NCBI RefSeq assembly: GCF_036786105.1
Contig: NZ_DAIQRQ010000020.1
Coordinates: 16,301 to 80,300, forward strand
Direction of reading: 5' to 3'
Length of the DNA stretch: 64,000 bases
DNA from: Ohtaekwangia sp036786105
Lineage (GTDB): Bacteria > Bacteroidota > Bacteroidia > Cytophagales > Cyclobacteriaceae
Below are positions 1-10,011 of this stretch, one piece after another; position 1 is the stretch's first letter; each line of letters starts with the position of its first letter. The notes beneath the pieces are model-generated. The model saw only the letters and a program-made list of their open reading frames with translations, did not search any database and was not told the DNA's origin. A program made the position numbers and the translations under genes.

Positions 1-3000
1 GGACTGGCTCTACGGGTGTTAAACTCACATCGAGCAACAGTTCTTCGGCAACATTTGCCATCGGCATAACAAACTTTGGTACGGCACTATATATTGATCG
101 CACCATAACGGTCAGCCGGCAATATACTACTGCACCAACCTGTGCCGGCACCAGAATATATAACATTCGCATTTATAAACCGGCTGTTGCCGGAAACCTG
201 TCTGCAGCAGCTGATGTGTGTGAAACCACCGCGGTTAATCCCATCACGTTAACAGGCTATACCGGCAATATTGTGCGATGGGAAGTAAAAAAAGATGCTG
301 GAAGTTTCAACACCTACACCGGTTCGTCATCAGGCGCAACCATTACACCCGGCATTTTACCTGCTGGCCGCTATACATTTCGGGCGATAGTAAAGAATGG
401 CGGATGTAATGAAGTGTACAGCAATGAAGAAAACGTTGAAGTTTTTGCAGCGCCGGCGAAAGCCGATGCAGGGAACGATCAGTTCATCTGTACCTCGCTA
501 AGCTCCGCGGCCATGAACGCCAGCAACCCGGCTCCGGGTATAGGAACATGGACCTATGTATCGAGTATACCTGCCGGGCTTCCGCCTCCCGTATTTACAA
601 CCAACGCACACGACCCCAATACATCGATCGCTGTATCGGCTGCCAATGCCGGAGCTTATCGCATGCGCTGGACAGTAACGAACGGACTATGTTCAAGCAC
701 AGATGATGTTATTATTGACTTTGGAACAACACCTTCGGATGCACATGCCGGTGATGATAAAGCAGTGTGTGGGTCAGAAACAACGCTGGAAGGCAATGTG
801 CCTGCAGTTGGTCTGGGCACCTGGACTGTTGTGAGTGGCCCCAACGGATGTGCTGGCGATGCCTGTGGCATTATTATACTCGATCCTTCCTCACCGTCAT
901 CGTCTGTGAAACTGGCCGGTACACCGGTTATATATGGCAGCTATATATTTCGCTGGTCTATCGCCAGTGGGGGAAATAATTGTTTTCAGAAATCAGACGA
1001 TGTAACCATCCGGTTTGAAGAACCTGTTCAGGTGAAGGCTTCGGATATATATGATATCTGCCTGGATGTAAATGCACTGAACCCGATACCCTTAACCGGT
1101 ACGGTAACGGGGCCCTTTCAGCAGGTTACGTGGACTAATGTATCCGGCAAGGGAACCGTAACTGCTACGACTGTGAAAGGTTCAGGTATATATACCGCCG
1201 AAGCTTCCTATGTACCTACAGCCGAGGATTACAACAGTGGCATACCCATACAGGTAAAGCTCGTGGCCGATGCAAATGCAGCCAGTATATGTTCTACTGC
1301 AGAACAACTCGTAACCATTACGTTTGATCGCAAACCAGTAGCCAATGCAGGAACTGATCTGACGCATGTATGCGATAACGCAATAAAACTGAATGCTGCG
1401 CCGCCGGTATACGGTGCTGTGGGTACATGGACAACAACACAGCCCGGTGTTACATTTGATAATCCCAAAGATCCTTTTACCACCGTGCGGAATCTGCCAG
1501 CCGCACCCAGCCAAACCGTGGTAACGTGGACGTTAACCAGTGCCAGCGGTAAATGTGTATCAGCACCGTCATCCATCACGCTCACCCGTGTGGATGTACC
1601 ACCGGTAATCAATCTAACTGCGACAACATGCGAAGTGGGTAACAACACAACCAATATCGTATTGACAACCTACGAAAATGCTATCACTTCGTTGCAAGCA
1701 AATGCGCGTGAAATCACCTGGTATAGAGATGCCGCACCTCCGGCAGGTATACCAGTGGCTGATCCTGCCGTAGCACAGACGAATGTTGCCAATGGCCAGG
1801 TATATATAGCACGGGTTCGTGAAATCAGCACAACGTGTACCAGCGATGCGAAGCTCACTATTAACGTTCGTCCGTTGCCACGTGTTATGAATAGCCTGAC
1901 AACGCTCTGCGAAGATACTCCGGGGAGTCATACAGTATTCGGTATAAATTTGAATGACGCCCGCTACACCAGTGCCATAACACAAGAACCGAATGTTACG
2001 ATAACGTGGTTTAACAGCGAAACCGATGCGTTCAACAACACATCACCTATAACAGCGCCGATCACCGTTTTTAATTCCAGAGATGTATATGCGCGTGTTA
2101 CTTATCGTGACACACCTTCGTGCACAGCGATCGGCAAATTATCGATCCTGATAAATTCCAGTCCGGCGATTACAACCATCTATGGCCGCGAGGCTGTTTG
2201 CCAGACATCACCATTATCGCAGGTGGAGATATACCAGGTGCCCCCGATTCCGGGAGCGAAGTATTACTGGGAAGTGCCGGGCCAGTTCACCGTTTTTGGA
2301 GGCGGCCAGGAAAATGATTTCTACGTGATGTTGCAATTTCCGAATATATATACGGGCAAGATCAAAGTAAGGGCAGCACTTAACGGTTGCAGTGGGTCTA
2401 CCGTGGAAAAGGAAATTAAAGTACTATCAGCTCCTGTGAAACCTGTTATTACGGGGGCTGGTATAGCTTGTGAAAATAGCGGAGCCGTTGCCTTTCGTGT
2501 GTCTCCTGATAATTATCCGACCTCTACGTATAACTGGGAAATCCGAAGAACATCTGATAACAGCCCGGGCGGTGCTGATATTGTAGAAGGCCAGTCAACC
2601 GGAAACATACTGGTAAATTTCCAGAAGGAAGATGTGATACTTACCGTTCGCGAGAACAATACATTCTGTGTAAGTCCGGATGCAACCAAAGTAGTAAACG
2701 TGGTTCCCGTACCGAAAGCCGGTCTGAGTATAGAAAAAGAGATTACGTGTTTTCAGCAGAAAGATGGTGCTATACGCGCCACAGTTACCGGAGGCACAAC
2801 ACCTTACATGGCCTATACATTGCTGCAAACCGGAGCAACGGATGCCAATAACGATGGTATATTTGAAAACCTCGGCCAGGGCAGTTATACTGTTAAGGTA
2901 AAAGATAGCAACGGTTGTGAAGCTACTTCCAACGTACAGGTATTAACACAGCCCGATCAGGTTTCCATTACCAGTGTAAAAGTACTGACGGATGGCAACG

Positions 3001-5540
3001 GCTTCAACGTAAGTTGCAAGGATGCCAGCGATGGTGAAATCACCGTTTCTTTTTCGGGTGGAAACAGCAATGCCGACTATACGGCTATATTAACCAAAGC
3101 GGGCAGCACAACACCCGTAAACCTGAATGGCAGAAATAACATCACCTTCAGTAACTTATCCGCGGGCACCTACACCGTTACCGTTCAGGATTCAAAAGGC
3201 TGTATGTCATTGCCTGTAAATGCTTTCCTGATAAATCCTCCTGTATTTTATAGCGGCATGATCGGGACAAGCCAGAATGTATGCTCTGGCGCAGATGCTG
3301 CTATAATAAACGAACTGGCTCCTGCATCCGGTGGTACAGGAAACTATACATACGAGTGGCAGGAATCGCTCACTGGCAATGTAAACAACGATGCAGACTG
3401 GGTGACGATAGAAGGAGCAACCGGTACATCGTATGATCCTCCTGCATTAACCGTTACCAAACATTATCGGAGACTGGTGCGGAGCATATCCATGTTGCAT
3501 GGCACACCTTCATCGTGCGAAGTAAAAGGGAAGACTGATAAAGTAACGATCACTGTTAATCCTATACCAACGGTATCGTTCCAGGCAGCTACCGCACAAG
3601 TATGTTATGGTGATCCACTGCTGTTAACGCTCAATCTTACCACTGGCACTGCTCCCATAGAGTATGAATATACTTCTGCCTTAACCGGCACATCGGTGAA
3701 ACGCCAGGGTGGCAAGAATACCATCATCACCATCGCCGATTTTAAGGAAGACGATACCTATAGTATCATCAGCGTAACCGATGCCAATGGTTGCCAGGTA
3801 AAACAATTACCTGCACCGGTATCGGTAAAATCTATCAAGGTAAATCCTGATTTTACTGTGGTTGGCACAGGCGCACAGTGCGATGGCAGCGACTTTATAT
3901 TTACCTGGACAGTGGAGAAAGACATCGATTATCGATGGGAGTGGAGCGATGGAACCATCACAGAATTTAAATCAGGAGCTATACCGGTGGGCTTGCAACA
4001 AACACAGCATCGTTTCCCGGCGGGTTCCAACGAAGAATCCGCTATATATTCGGTAAAGTTGTTTGCCAGGCATCCGGCCTGCATGGAAAAATATACCAGT
4101 CACGATGTAACCGTATTTCCTTCCATTGCGCTTAACGTTACTGCCAGCGAAAGCTCGTTGTGCAGCGGTGAAACGATAACGTTCTACGATAACTCATCAG
4201 GTATAGATAAAGGTACATGGTATTACCGCGAGCTCGGCTCAGCAGCACGGTTAGGCGAAAAGCAGAAGCAGCGCATGATAAGCTATAATCTGGCCAATAT
4301 AACCAGCAAAGATATTGTTACCTATGAAGTGGTATATGAGGCTTCAAACAATGAAGGGTGTAAAGCAATATATAAAAAGCAGGTACCGGTATATCGTGGC
4401 ACCGTGGTAGACTTTGAGGTCGGCCCGATCGTACGATTAAAGGGCGATGTATTCGGCATTACGTTTACCAACACCAGCCCTTCAATAGAACCACAATACT
4501 TCGATTATACCTGGGACTTCGGACCACAGTCAAATGCCGTGACCAACACTACCACGTATTGCGAGGTACAATACTATACACCCGGCGACAAAAATGTTAC
4601 TTTGAGCGCTGTCAATCGCAAAGCCTCACAGGCCGGCGAGTTCTGTGCATCGACTATTACCAAACTGGTGAGTATACCGGTGAGTGAATTGCATGCCGCT
4701 TTCAGCGCAACGCCAACGGCTGCCTGTTTCCCGGTTGATATTGTGGTTAACAACACTTCTACCGGGGCCGATGCATTCCTGTGGAAAGTATATAATCAGG
4801 GCAACCTGGTAACCACTTCCAACTTGCTGAACCCGGTGTTCAAAATAACCGATCCGGGCGTGTATGATATATACCTTACAGCCACCTATTCCACTACAGG
4901 ACAATCGCTGGAAGCACAGCAAAGCGGTATTCAGGTGTTTGATGTTCCGGAGGCTGCCTTCGGTGTACGCTCCAATCTTGTCTATGTTCCGGACACGGAA
5001 TTACAAGTGATGAACTTCTCCACAGGAGCAGATGAGTATATCTGGGATTTTGGTGATGGCGGTACTTCAAGCGACTTTGAACCTCACTACACCTATCAAT
5101 CAGAAGGAAAGTATATGGTAAAACTTCAGGCAGGAAAGAACTATGGCGATCAGGATCGCAATGGTGATGGTATCACCGATGGCCCTATGGTGTGCTATGA
5201 TTCAGCGCAACAGGAAGTAGTAGCCGTGAATGGAGGCTCCATCGTCATCCCTAATGCCTTTACACCTAACACAGGTGGCCCTTCTGGCGGACGTGTAGTG
5301 AGTGGTGGCATTAACGATGTGTTTATGCCGAAAGTAAAAGGCGTTGCGGAATATACCATGCAAATCTATAACCGCTGGGGTACGCTCATCTTTGAAAGTC
5401 ATGAGGCTGATATGGGCTGGGACGGTTATGACCGCCATGGCAAACTGCTGCCGGCCGGAGTATATGTATACAAGATTTCGCTGACACAGTCAGACGGCCA
5501 GCGGATTACGCGCCTCGGCGATGTAACGCTTATACGATAG
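1..5540 (+). CDS. Giant T9SS-secreted SprB-like surface adhesin (5' truncated)
   Basis: The reading frame is open from base 3 with no stop, so the gene begins left of the window; GTG at 216 is not a convincing start. More than 1,840 residues are visible. They form many Ig/PKD-like modules rich in paired cysteines (motifs such as WTV, WTN). Two SprB-type repeats lie near 2.74-2.95 kb and 2.99-3.21 kb (GSYTVKVKDSNGC, GTYTVTVQDSKGC). PKD domains lie near 4.50 kb (YTWDFG) and 5.04 kb (YIWDFGDGG). The last ~95 residues (IPNAFTPNTGG, YNRWGTLIFES, GVYVYKISL) are a type-B T9SS sorting domain, the 'gliding motility-associated C-terminal domain'. The protein should therefore be exported by T9SS and displayed on or released from the surface. 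The next gene is a PorP/SprF protein, the usual partner of such adhesins. Whether it serves gliding, adhesion or carbohydrate binding cannot be told from sequence. Confidence 0.92.
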   Translation, partial: TGSTGVKLTSSNSSSATFAIGITNFGTALYIDRTITVSRQYTTAPTCAGTRIYNIRIYKPAVAGNLSAAADVCETTAVNPITLTGYTGNIVRWEVKKDAGSFNTYTGSSSGATITPGILPAGRYTFRAIVKNGGCNEVYSNEENVEVFAAPAKADAGNDQFICTSLSSAAMNASNPAPGIGTWTYVSSIPAGLPPPVFTTNAHDPNTSIAVSAANAGAYRMRWTVTNGLCSSTDDVIIDFGTTPSDAHAGDDKAVCGSETTLEGNVPAVGLGTWTVVSGPNGCAGDACGIIILDPSSPSSSVKLAGTPVIYGSYIFRWSIASGGNNCFQKSDDVTIRFEEPVQVKASDIYDICLDVNALNPIPLTGTVTGPFQQVTWTNVSGKGTVTATTVKGSGIYTAEASYVPTAEDYNSGIPIQVKLVADANAASICSTAEQLVTITFDRKPVANAGTDLTHVCDNAIKLNAAPPVYGAVGTWTTTQPGVTFDNPKDPFTTVRNLPAAPSQTVVTWTLTSASGKCVSAPSSITLTRVDVPPVINLTATTCEVGNNTTNIVLTTYENAITSLQANAREITWYRDAAPPAGIPVADPAVAQTNVANGQVYIARVREISTTCTSDAKLTINVRPLPRVMNSLTTLCEDTPGSHTVFGINLNDARYTSAITQEPNVTITWFNSETDAFNNTSPITAPITVFNSRDVYARVTYRDTPSCTAIGKLSILINSSPAITTIYGREAVCQTSPLSQVEIYQVPPIPGAKYYWEVPGQFTVFGGGQENDFYVMLQFPNIYTGKIKVRAALNGCSGSTVEKEIKVLSAPVKPVITGAGIACENSGAVAFRVSPDNYPTSTYNWEIRRTSDNSPGGADIVEGQSTGNILVNFQKEDVILTVRENNTFCVSPDATKVVNVVPVPKAGLSIEKEITCFQQKDGAIRATVTGGTTPYMAYTLLQTGATDANNDGIFENLGQGSYTVKVKDSNGCEATSNVQVLTQPDQVSITSVKVLTDGNGFNVSCKDASDGEITVSFSGGNSNADYTAILTKAGSTTPVNLNGRNNITFSNLSAGTYTVTVQDSKGCMSLPVNAFLINPPVFYSGMIGTSQNVCSGADAAIINELAPASGGTGNYTYEWQESLTGNVNNDADWVTIEGATGTSYDPPALTVTKHYRRLVRSISMLHGTPSSCEVKGKTDKVTITVNPIPTVSFQAATAQVCYGDPLLLTLNLTTGTAPIEYEYTSALTGTSVKRQGGKNTIITIADFKEDDTYSIISVTDANGCQVKQLPAPVSVKSIKVNPDFTVVGTGAQCDGSDFIFTWTVEKDIDYRWEWSDGTITEFKSGAIPVGLQQTQHRFPAGSNEESAIYSVKLFARHPACMEKYTSHDVTVFPSIALNVTASESSLCSGETITFYDNSSGIDKGTWYYRELGSAARLGEKQKQRMISYNLANITSKDIVTYEVVYEASNNEGCKAIYKKQVPVYRGTVVDFEVGPIVRLKGDVFGITFTNTSPSIEPQYFDYTWDFGPQSNAVTNTTTYCEVQYYTPGDKNVTLSAVNRKASQAGEFCASTITKLVSIPVSELHAAFSATPTAACFPVDIVVNNTSTGADAFLWKVYNQGNLVTTSNLLNPVFKITDPGVYDIYLTATYSTTGQSLEAQQSGIQVFDVPEAAFGVRSNLVYVPDTELQVMNFSTGADEYIWDFGDGGTSSDFEPHYTYQSEGKYMVKLQAGKNYGDQDRNGDGITDGPMVCYDSAQQEVVAVNGGSIVIPNAFTPNTGGPSGGRVVSGGINDVFMPKVKGVAEYTMQIYNRWGTLIFESHEADMGWDGYDRHGKLLPAGVYVYKISLTQSDGQRITRLGDVTLIR

Positions 5541-5589
5541 CGATACGGGTATATTTCAGGAACCACCTCCGATTTGTGAATCAAACAAC

Positions 5590-6609
5590 ATGAAAACTAT
5601 ATTTCTTAAACTTGGTCTTGTTCTTCTTACGTACATAGCGTTTGCGCAGGATGCACAGTTCTCGCAGTACTATCAGGCACCGTTGGTTTTAAATCCTGGT
5701 TTCACTGGCATCACACCTCGTCAGCGCATGATAGTGAACCATCGCATTCAATGGCCCAGCCTGCCGCAGGCATTCTCTACGTATGCAGCTTCGTATGATA
5801 TATTTCTTAACCAGATACGCAGCGGTATAGGTTTCTTGGCAACCTCCGACAGGATAGGTTCTGCCAACTGGAGAAGCACCACCGTGAGCCTGCTATATTC
5901 TTATAAAGTAAAGCTTACGGACAAACTCGTATTCTCTCCGGGGCTTTCCTTTGGTTATGGTACCAATGGCATCGATCGCTCCAAACTTCGGATGGGTGAT
6001 GACCTGGAATATAACGGCATATCGCTTGATCCTGCTTTGAATCAGATCAGTCAGCCCAGCTATGCGGATTTTGGTTCAGGCTTTTTGCTATACTCTAAAA
6101 AACTTTGGTTTGGTGCGTCATTCGCACACATGAATCGCCCAAACCTTTCAGTAATAGGAGAGGAGAGTCGTCTTGCGATGAAGACTGCTATACATGCCGG
6201 CATGAAACTGGAATTGACGCGAGGACCACGTTCCGGCCGACCGGTATATTTCACACCATCATTTATATACCGCATGCAAGGTTCCACATTCTCACAACTC
6301 GACCTGGGCGCAAACTTTCATGTAGATCCGGTATCTGTAGGAATCTGGTATCGGGGGAAACCCTTCGTGAAGAACGTGATCAACACCATCGATCAGGACG
6401 CACTTATCTTGTTTACCGGACTATATTTAAAAAGACTTACCGTAGGCTACAGCTACGACTTCACTATTTCAAAACTTCAAACATCGTCCGGCGGAGCACA
6501 TGAACTTTCACTCACCTACGAGCTCCCTTCGAAGAATGATAATAAGAATCGCAAGAAGAATAAGCTCATACCGTGCCCTGCGTTTTATAGCAAGCCGGAT
6601 TTTTGGTGA
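5590..6609 (+). CDS. PorP/SprF family T9SS outer-membrane protein
   Basis: 339 residues with a signal peptide (MKTIFLKLGLVLLTYIAFAQ) followed directly by the family hallmark DAQFSQYYQAPLVLNPGFTG. The rest is amphipathic beta-strand sequence typical of the PorP/SprF outer-membrane beta-barrel family. It starts 49 bp after the adhesin stop, with no terminator between, so the two are probably cotranscribed. In Flavobacterium, SprF is needed for secretion and surface display of SprB; by analogy this protein probably binds and anchors the upstream adhesin. The C-terminal tail is unusually basic (NDNKNRKKNKL). It converges on the next gene with only 11 bp between stops. Confidence 0.93.
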   Translation: MKTIFLKLGLVLLTYIAFAQDAQFSQYYQAPLVLNPGFTGITPRQRMIVNHRIQWPSLPQAFSTYAASYDIFLNQIRSGIGFLATSDRIGSANWRSTTVSLLYSYKVKLTDKLVFSPGLSFGYGTNGIDRSKLRMGDDLEYNGISLDPALNQISQPSYADFGSGFLLYSKKLWFGASFAHMNRPNLSVIGEESRLAMKTAIHAGMKLELTRGPRSGRPVYFTPSFIYRMQGSTFSQLDLGANFHVDPVSVGIWYRGKPFVKNVINTIDQDALILFTGLYLKRLTVGYSYDFTISKLQTSSGGAHELSLTYELPSKNDNKNRKKNKLIPCPAFYSKPDFW

Positions 6610-6620
6610 TCCGGTAATTG

Positions 6621-8150
6621 TTATCCGTTGTCCGGGAGAAACCAGCGATCCACAGCCTTCTTGAGTCCGATGTAATCGCGAGCATCATTAGAAGCCCAGG
6701 CTACAATTCCATCAGGACGTATAAGTGCAGCGCTCAGACCTAGTGATTCTTTTGCATTACCCGAAATATACCTGATCTGTTCACGGTATTTATCGGCCAA
6801 CGTTTTAAGGGAAGTATTCAGATCAAAATCAAGCAATATACCGTGGCCATCGTGCATGAATTCGCCAAGGGTTACACTATCCTCGAACTCAAAATTAGGA
6901 ACGCTGTGACCTACCAGCGAATGATCGCCATCGAGATTGTAATGTGTATAAATGCCCCATACCCGTCCTGCTATATATGTAGCCCCATCGCGTGTACCCA
7001 TAAGATCGCGCATAATGGCATTCAATGCACGTGCCTGTAAATTTGGTTTCATAATAGCAACCTGCGCACGTGACCAATCCAGAACCTGTACACCAACAGG
7101 ATGTCGTTCGGAACAATAACTGTCTAATAAACCATTCGGAGCTTTTTCCTGAATGGTTGCAGCGAGCTTCCAGCCGAGGTTCATCGCATCACCTAATCCC
7201 AGATTAAGCCCCTGGCCTCCCAATGGCGAATGAATGTGAGCTGCATCGCCTGCTAATAGAATTCGCCCGTTGCGATAGCTCGAAGCTTGTCGCGCGCGGT
7301 CTGTCCACGTAGTTGCTATATGTAACGCAGTAATCGTAATGTCTGTCCCGGAGATGCGGCGTAGCACTTCCTGCACATGTTCACGCGTAAGCGGCTTTTC
7401 TGAATGATGAAACGCACCGCCATCGAAATCCTGAATAATCACATAACCGGGCTGCGATTGCAGGTACATGCCAGCAGGTGTCACGTTTCGCCCGGGTTTG
7501 AGCTTCTCAGGATCAGCCATGTCAAGCAAAACAGAATAGCCGGTAAATTCGGGTTCGGTTCCAGCAAATTCAAAACCTCCAGCTTTGCGAACAATACTGC
7601 GGCTTCCATCACAACCTACCAGCCATTTACCTTTGAAAGATTGGCTTTCTGACTGAACGGTTACTTCGTTCTCAGTTTGCTGAAAGTCGATAAGGGCTGA
7701 TCCACGTTTGATTACTACGCCCAGCGTTTCTGCTCTGTGCGATAGTATGGATTCAAGCTCCTGAATTTCAGACAGCAAACTGGTATCCGTTGAGCTCGGA
7801 AGGCGATGTTTCCATTGCGAAGCATCGATATTGCCTTCATGAAATGGAATTCCGGCGAAGTGTCCCACCTGACGATTGGACCCATGGTGCACGCCAGCAT
7901 GAGGATTTTTAAGATGCTTATGGATCTTAAGTTCTTTTAACAGTCCGCGGCGATAAAGCGCTTCGATGGTGGGAGCGGAGAGTCCTCTTATACCGAAGGG
8001 GAGCTGCTTTAATGGTGAATGCGGAGAGTCTGCTTTTTCAAGTATAAGAACTGAACATTTTGCCAGGGCGAGTTCGCAGGCAAGGAACAGCCCTACAGGT
8101 CCTGCCCCCGAAATGATGACATCGTAAACAGCGTGATTTTGTGCTTTCAT
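6621..8150 (-). CDS. FAD-dependent aromatic monooxygenase (PheA/TfdB/MhpA type)
   Basis: 509 residues of the class A flavoprotein hydroxylase fold. The N-terminal Rossmann motif is VIISGAGPVGLFLACELA (residues ~11-28), the middle DG motif is GCDGSRSIVRKAGG, and the second FAD-binding GD motif is LLAGDAAHIHSPLGGQGLNL. The C-terminal ~100 residues match the thioredoxin-like tail found in phenol and polyketide hydroxylases. Such enzymes use NAD(P)H and O2 to hydroxylate aromatic rings; the substrate is not predictable here. No aromatic catabolism or polyketide genes are adjacent, so it may act in detoxification or resistance. It is transcribed alone, towards the PorP/SprF gene. Confidence 0.9.
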   Translation of the reverse strand: MKAQNHAVYDVIISGAGPVGLFLACELALAKCSVLILEKADSPHSPLKQLPFGIRGLSAPTIEALYRRGLLKELKIHKHLKNPHAGVHHGSNRQVGHFAGIPFHEGNIDASQWKHRLPSSTDTSLLSEIQELESILSHRAETLGVVIKRGSALIDFQQTENEVTVQSESQSFKGKWLVGCDGSRSIVRKAGGFEFAGTEPEFTGYSVLLDMADPEKLKPGRNVTPAGMYLQSQPGYVIIQDFDGGAFHHSEKPLTREHVQEVLRRISGTDITITALHIATTWTDRARQASSYRNGRILLAGDAAHIHSPLGGQGLNLGLGDAMNLGWKLAATIQEKAPNGLLDSYCSERHPVGVQVLDWSRAQVAIMKPNLQARALNAIMRDLMGTRDGATYIAGRVWGIYTHYNLDGDHSLVGHSVPNFEFEDSVTLGEFMHDGHGILLDFDLNTSLKTLADKYREQIRYISGNAKESLGLSAALIRPDGIVAWASNDARDYIGLKKAVDRWFLPDNG

Positions 8151-8243
8151 TATATGATAATTGATTGCACAAAATTCTGTGAAGCTGCTGCCTCAGGCTT
8201 GTATAAACGCGACAAAATCGCTAATTCAAGCCGCTATATATTT

Positions 8244-8819
8244 ATGGCATTGAACGTTAGGATTGATTTTGAGAATTGCTACGATGCAGAACCGCTGTCG
8301 GCAGATTTACGCCTTACAAAATTCGAAACAGAGCGGATTGATAACTCGAATGTTTTAATAGGCGTATTGATTGGCAGTCAGCCCCAGCCATTACTTCCCA
8401 ATGTATATAACCTGGCTTTCGGGCCGATGGACGGGAACAACGAGATTGATGATCAGGTCAAAGTGGCTCACCTGGATCACTCGAAAATGTTCTCCACAAT
8501 CATTCTATCTGCGCTTACTTTTTTGAATGCAAACGCCGACAAATACCTGGGCATAGACGGCACCAACAATGCCAGAGCTTACCTGTATTTCAGAATCATA
8601 CAACGCAACTACGATATTCTGACACAGTATTTTGATATCTATGGAGTAAAGTATTACGTTAGGATACTGAGAAAGACTAACGATGAAGATGATGGCTATC
8701 CGGTAGATGCAGACGACATTACTGCAGTGCCGGCAAGAATAACAAAAGGAGAATCGGTAAGGCCGGAGAAGATGTATAACTATTTTATCTTCAGAATTGC
8801 GGGCCAAGCCAGGGAATAA
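8244..8819 (+). CDS. DUF6934 family protein
   Basis: 191 residues from the ATG at 8244. The frame is open further upstream, to 8133, but the extra 37 codons overlap the start of the divergent monooxygenase and do not look like protein, so the internal ATG is preferred. The core (VYNLAFG, IDD, then KMFSTIILSALTFL, GTNNARAYLYFRIIQRN, FDIYG) follows the pattern I recall for DUF6934, a Bacteroidota family of unknown function. The usual GD and GST signatures are modified here, so this is a divergent member. A 57-codon gene follows after 36 bp, an arrangement resembling a two-gene cassette. Function is unknown; a toxin-antitoxin-like role is only a guess from architecture. Confidence 0.75.
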   Translation: MALNVRIDFENCYDAEPLSADLRLTKFETERIDNSNVLIGVLIGSQPQPLLPNVYNLAFGPMDGNNEIDDQVKVAHLDHSKMFSTIILSALTFLNANADKYLGIDGTNNARAYLYFRIIQRNYDILTQYFDIYGVKYYVRILRKTNDEDDGYPVDADDITAVPARITKGESVRPEKMYNYFIFRIAGQARE

Positions 8820-8838
8820 GAAACTTAATAAATTGTTG

Positions 8839-8846
8839 TATCTTCG
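8839..8846 (+). promoter_or_regulatory. Candidate -7 box of the small gene at 8856
   Basis: TATCTTCG matches the Bacteroidota -7 consensus TAnnTTTG at 7 of 8 positions, and TTGTTG precedes it. It would place transcription start only a few bases before the ATG at 8856, implying an almost leaderless mRNA separate from the DUF6934 transcript. Sequence match only. Confidence 0.35.
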
Positions 8847-8855
8847 TATTACAAA

Positions 8856-9029
8856 ATGAAAGACCGCGTTTTAGATAAGATCAAAGCACTTACTGAAAAA
8901 GCCAGGGAAAATGGTAACAGAAATTCCATGCATGTACATTTGGCTTCGGGAAATACCGATTCTTTAAGTAAAGTGATCAAGACCAAAGAACAGGCTGAAG
9001 AGTTTATGAGAAACCTAAAGGCTCTTTAA
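8856..9029 (+). CDS. Small 57-residue partner of the DUF6934 gene
   Basis: 57 residues. It begins MKDRVLDKIKALTEKAREN, an amphipathic helix, followed by a central HVHLASGNTDSLSKVIKT and a C-terminal helix EQAEEFMRNLKAL. The reading frame ends 22 bp before a good terminator. The position directly after a DUF6934 gene, its own possible promoter and the terminator support a real gene despite its size. I do not recognise a named domain. It could be an antitoxin or accessory subunit of the DUF6934 protein, but that is inference from gene order alone. Confidence 0.65.
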   Translation: MKDRVLDKIKALTEKARENGNRNSMHVHLASGNTDSLSKVIKTKEQAEEFMRNLKAL

Positions 9030-9050
9030 AAGATATATTTAACATAATGG

Positions 9051-9077
9051 AAAGCCGATCCGGATGGACCGGCTTTT
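9051..9077 (+). terminator. Rho-independent terminator after the DUF6934 cassette
   Basis: Stem AAAGCCG (9051-9057) pairs with CGGCTTT (9070-9076). The stem continues as TCC/GGA around a GGAT loop and is followed by a short T run. It overlaps the stop codon of the convergent AraC-type gene. Confidence 0.65.
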
Positions 9078-9918
9078 ATATTTGTAGTTTACCGAATCCA
9101 CCTGTAAACGCAATAAAATCACTGTTCGCAAGCTGTTTCGCTTTCCTGGCTTTTCGCGCAAAGACTGCTGGTGTCGTGCCGCTGAAACGTTTAAATTCTC
9201 TGCTCAGATGCGATTGATCTGCATAGCCCAGCTCGTGTGCCAGGCCGGCAATATTAGTTTCCGGGTGAAGCCATAACCGGTTGCGTACCTGTTCAAAGCG
9301 CATCAAACCAGACACATCCTTAACTGTATAACCGGATGATTGCTTGAAGTTTCTTTCCAGGGTACGAACCGTTGCATGCGCTGCCGCTGCTACTTCCCTT
9401 ACCGGCATGCTGCCGTTTGCTTTGCGCATAGCGACTCCTGCTTTAAACAGCATACTGTCAGTAGCAATTCGCGACCGTGCATTCAGAAAATATTCCTTTA
9501 CATGGACCAGCGCTTTATCTACGTTACCAGATTCTATGTACCCGTTTAATGCAGGCTGAAGCTGCGCTATAGGATGCTCAAATACGCGTACTTCGTCTTT
9601 ACCGGATGGCAGTTTGAGTAAATCGAACACAGTCCAGGGAAAACAGCGGATGCCAATAATTTCCAGGCGATTTTTCGTATAAAAAACGGCAGGCCGATTG
9701 AGCAAGCCCACCATAAATGGCGAAGGCAACAACTTCATACTTCCTTGATGCAAAGTGCTGCAGCCGCCTCCGAAATGGAAAATAATTTCAGCGTAGCCAT
9801 CCGGCAATACCTCGAAACCGGATTCAAACACTCCGGAATCTCTGCTGTCGTACCAGAAGCATTTTATGGTGTCCTGTAACGCTTCGGGAGGTTCAAATTC
9901 CTGATGTTGGTGCTGCAT
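9076..9918 (-). CDS. AraC family transcriptional regulator
   Basis: 280 residues. The C-terminal ~100 residues carry the two helix-turn-helix units of the AraC family: REVAAAAHATVRTLERNFKQ for the first, then NIAGLAHELGYADQSHLSREFKR, the very typical second unit with the FSGTTP motif after it. The N-terminal ~150 residues (starting EFEPPEALQDTIKCFWY) resemble DUF6597, a sensor domain common in this AraC subgroup that often begins with 'P...l...v..fW'. The ligand is unknown. It stands alone between the DUF6934 cassette and a universal stress protein, so its target is not evident; many such regulators act on themselves or on distant genes. Confidence 0.92.
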   Translation of the reverse strand: MQHQHQEFEPPEALQDTIKCFWYDSRDSGVFESGFEVLPDGYAEIIFHFGGGCSTLHQGSMKLLPSPFMVGLLNRPAVFYTKNRLEIIGIRCFPWTVFDLLKLPSGKDEVRVFEHPIAQLQPALNGYIESGNVDKALVHVKEYFLNARSRIATDSMLFKAGVAMRKANGSMPVREVAAAAHATVRTLERNFKQSSGYTVKDVSGLMRFEQVRNRLWLHPETNIAGLAHELGYADQSHLSREFKRFSGTTPAVFARKARKAKQLANSDFIAFTGGFGKLQI

Positions 9919-10011
9919 TGAAGATGTAAAAAGGTCAATTTAGGATATAGACGGGAATATTCGTCATAAAGTTATATAATTTATATTATGTTAAATAATT
10001 ATTCAGCACCA

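Noticed and set aside
8133..8243. Upstream extension of the DUF6934 frame
   Set aside because: It overlaps the monooxygenase start and has no protein-like features; ATG at 8244 is better.
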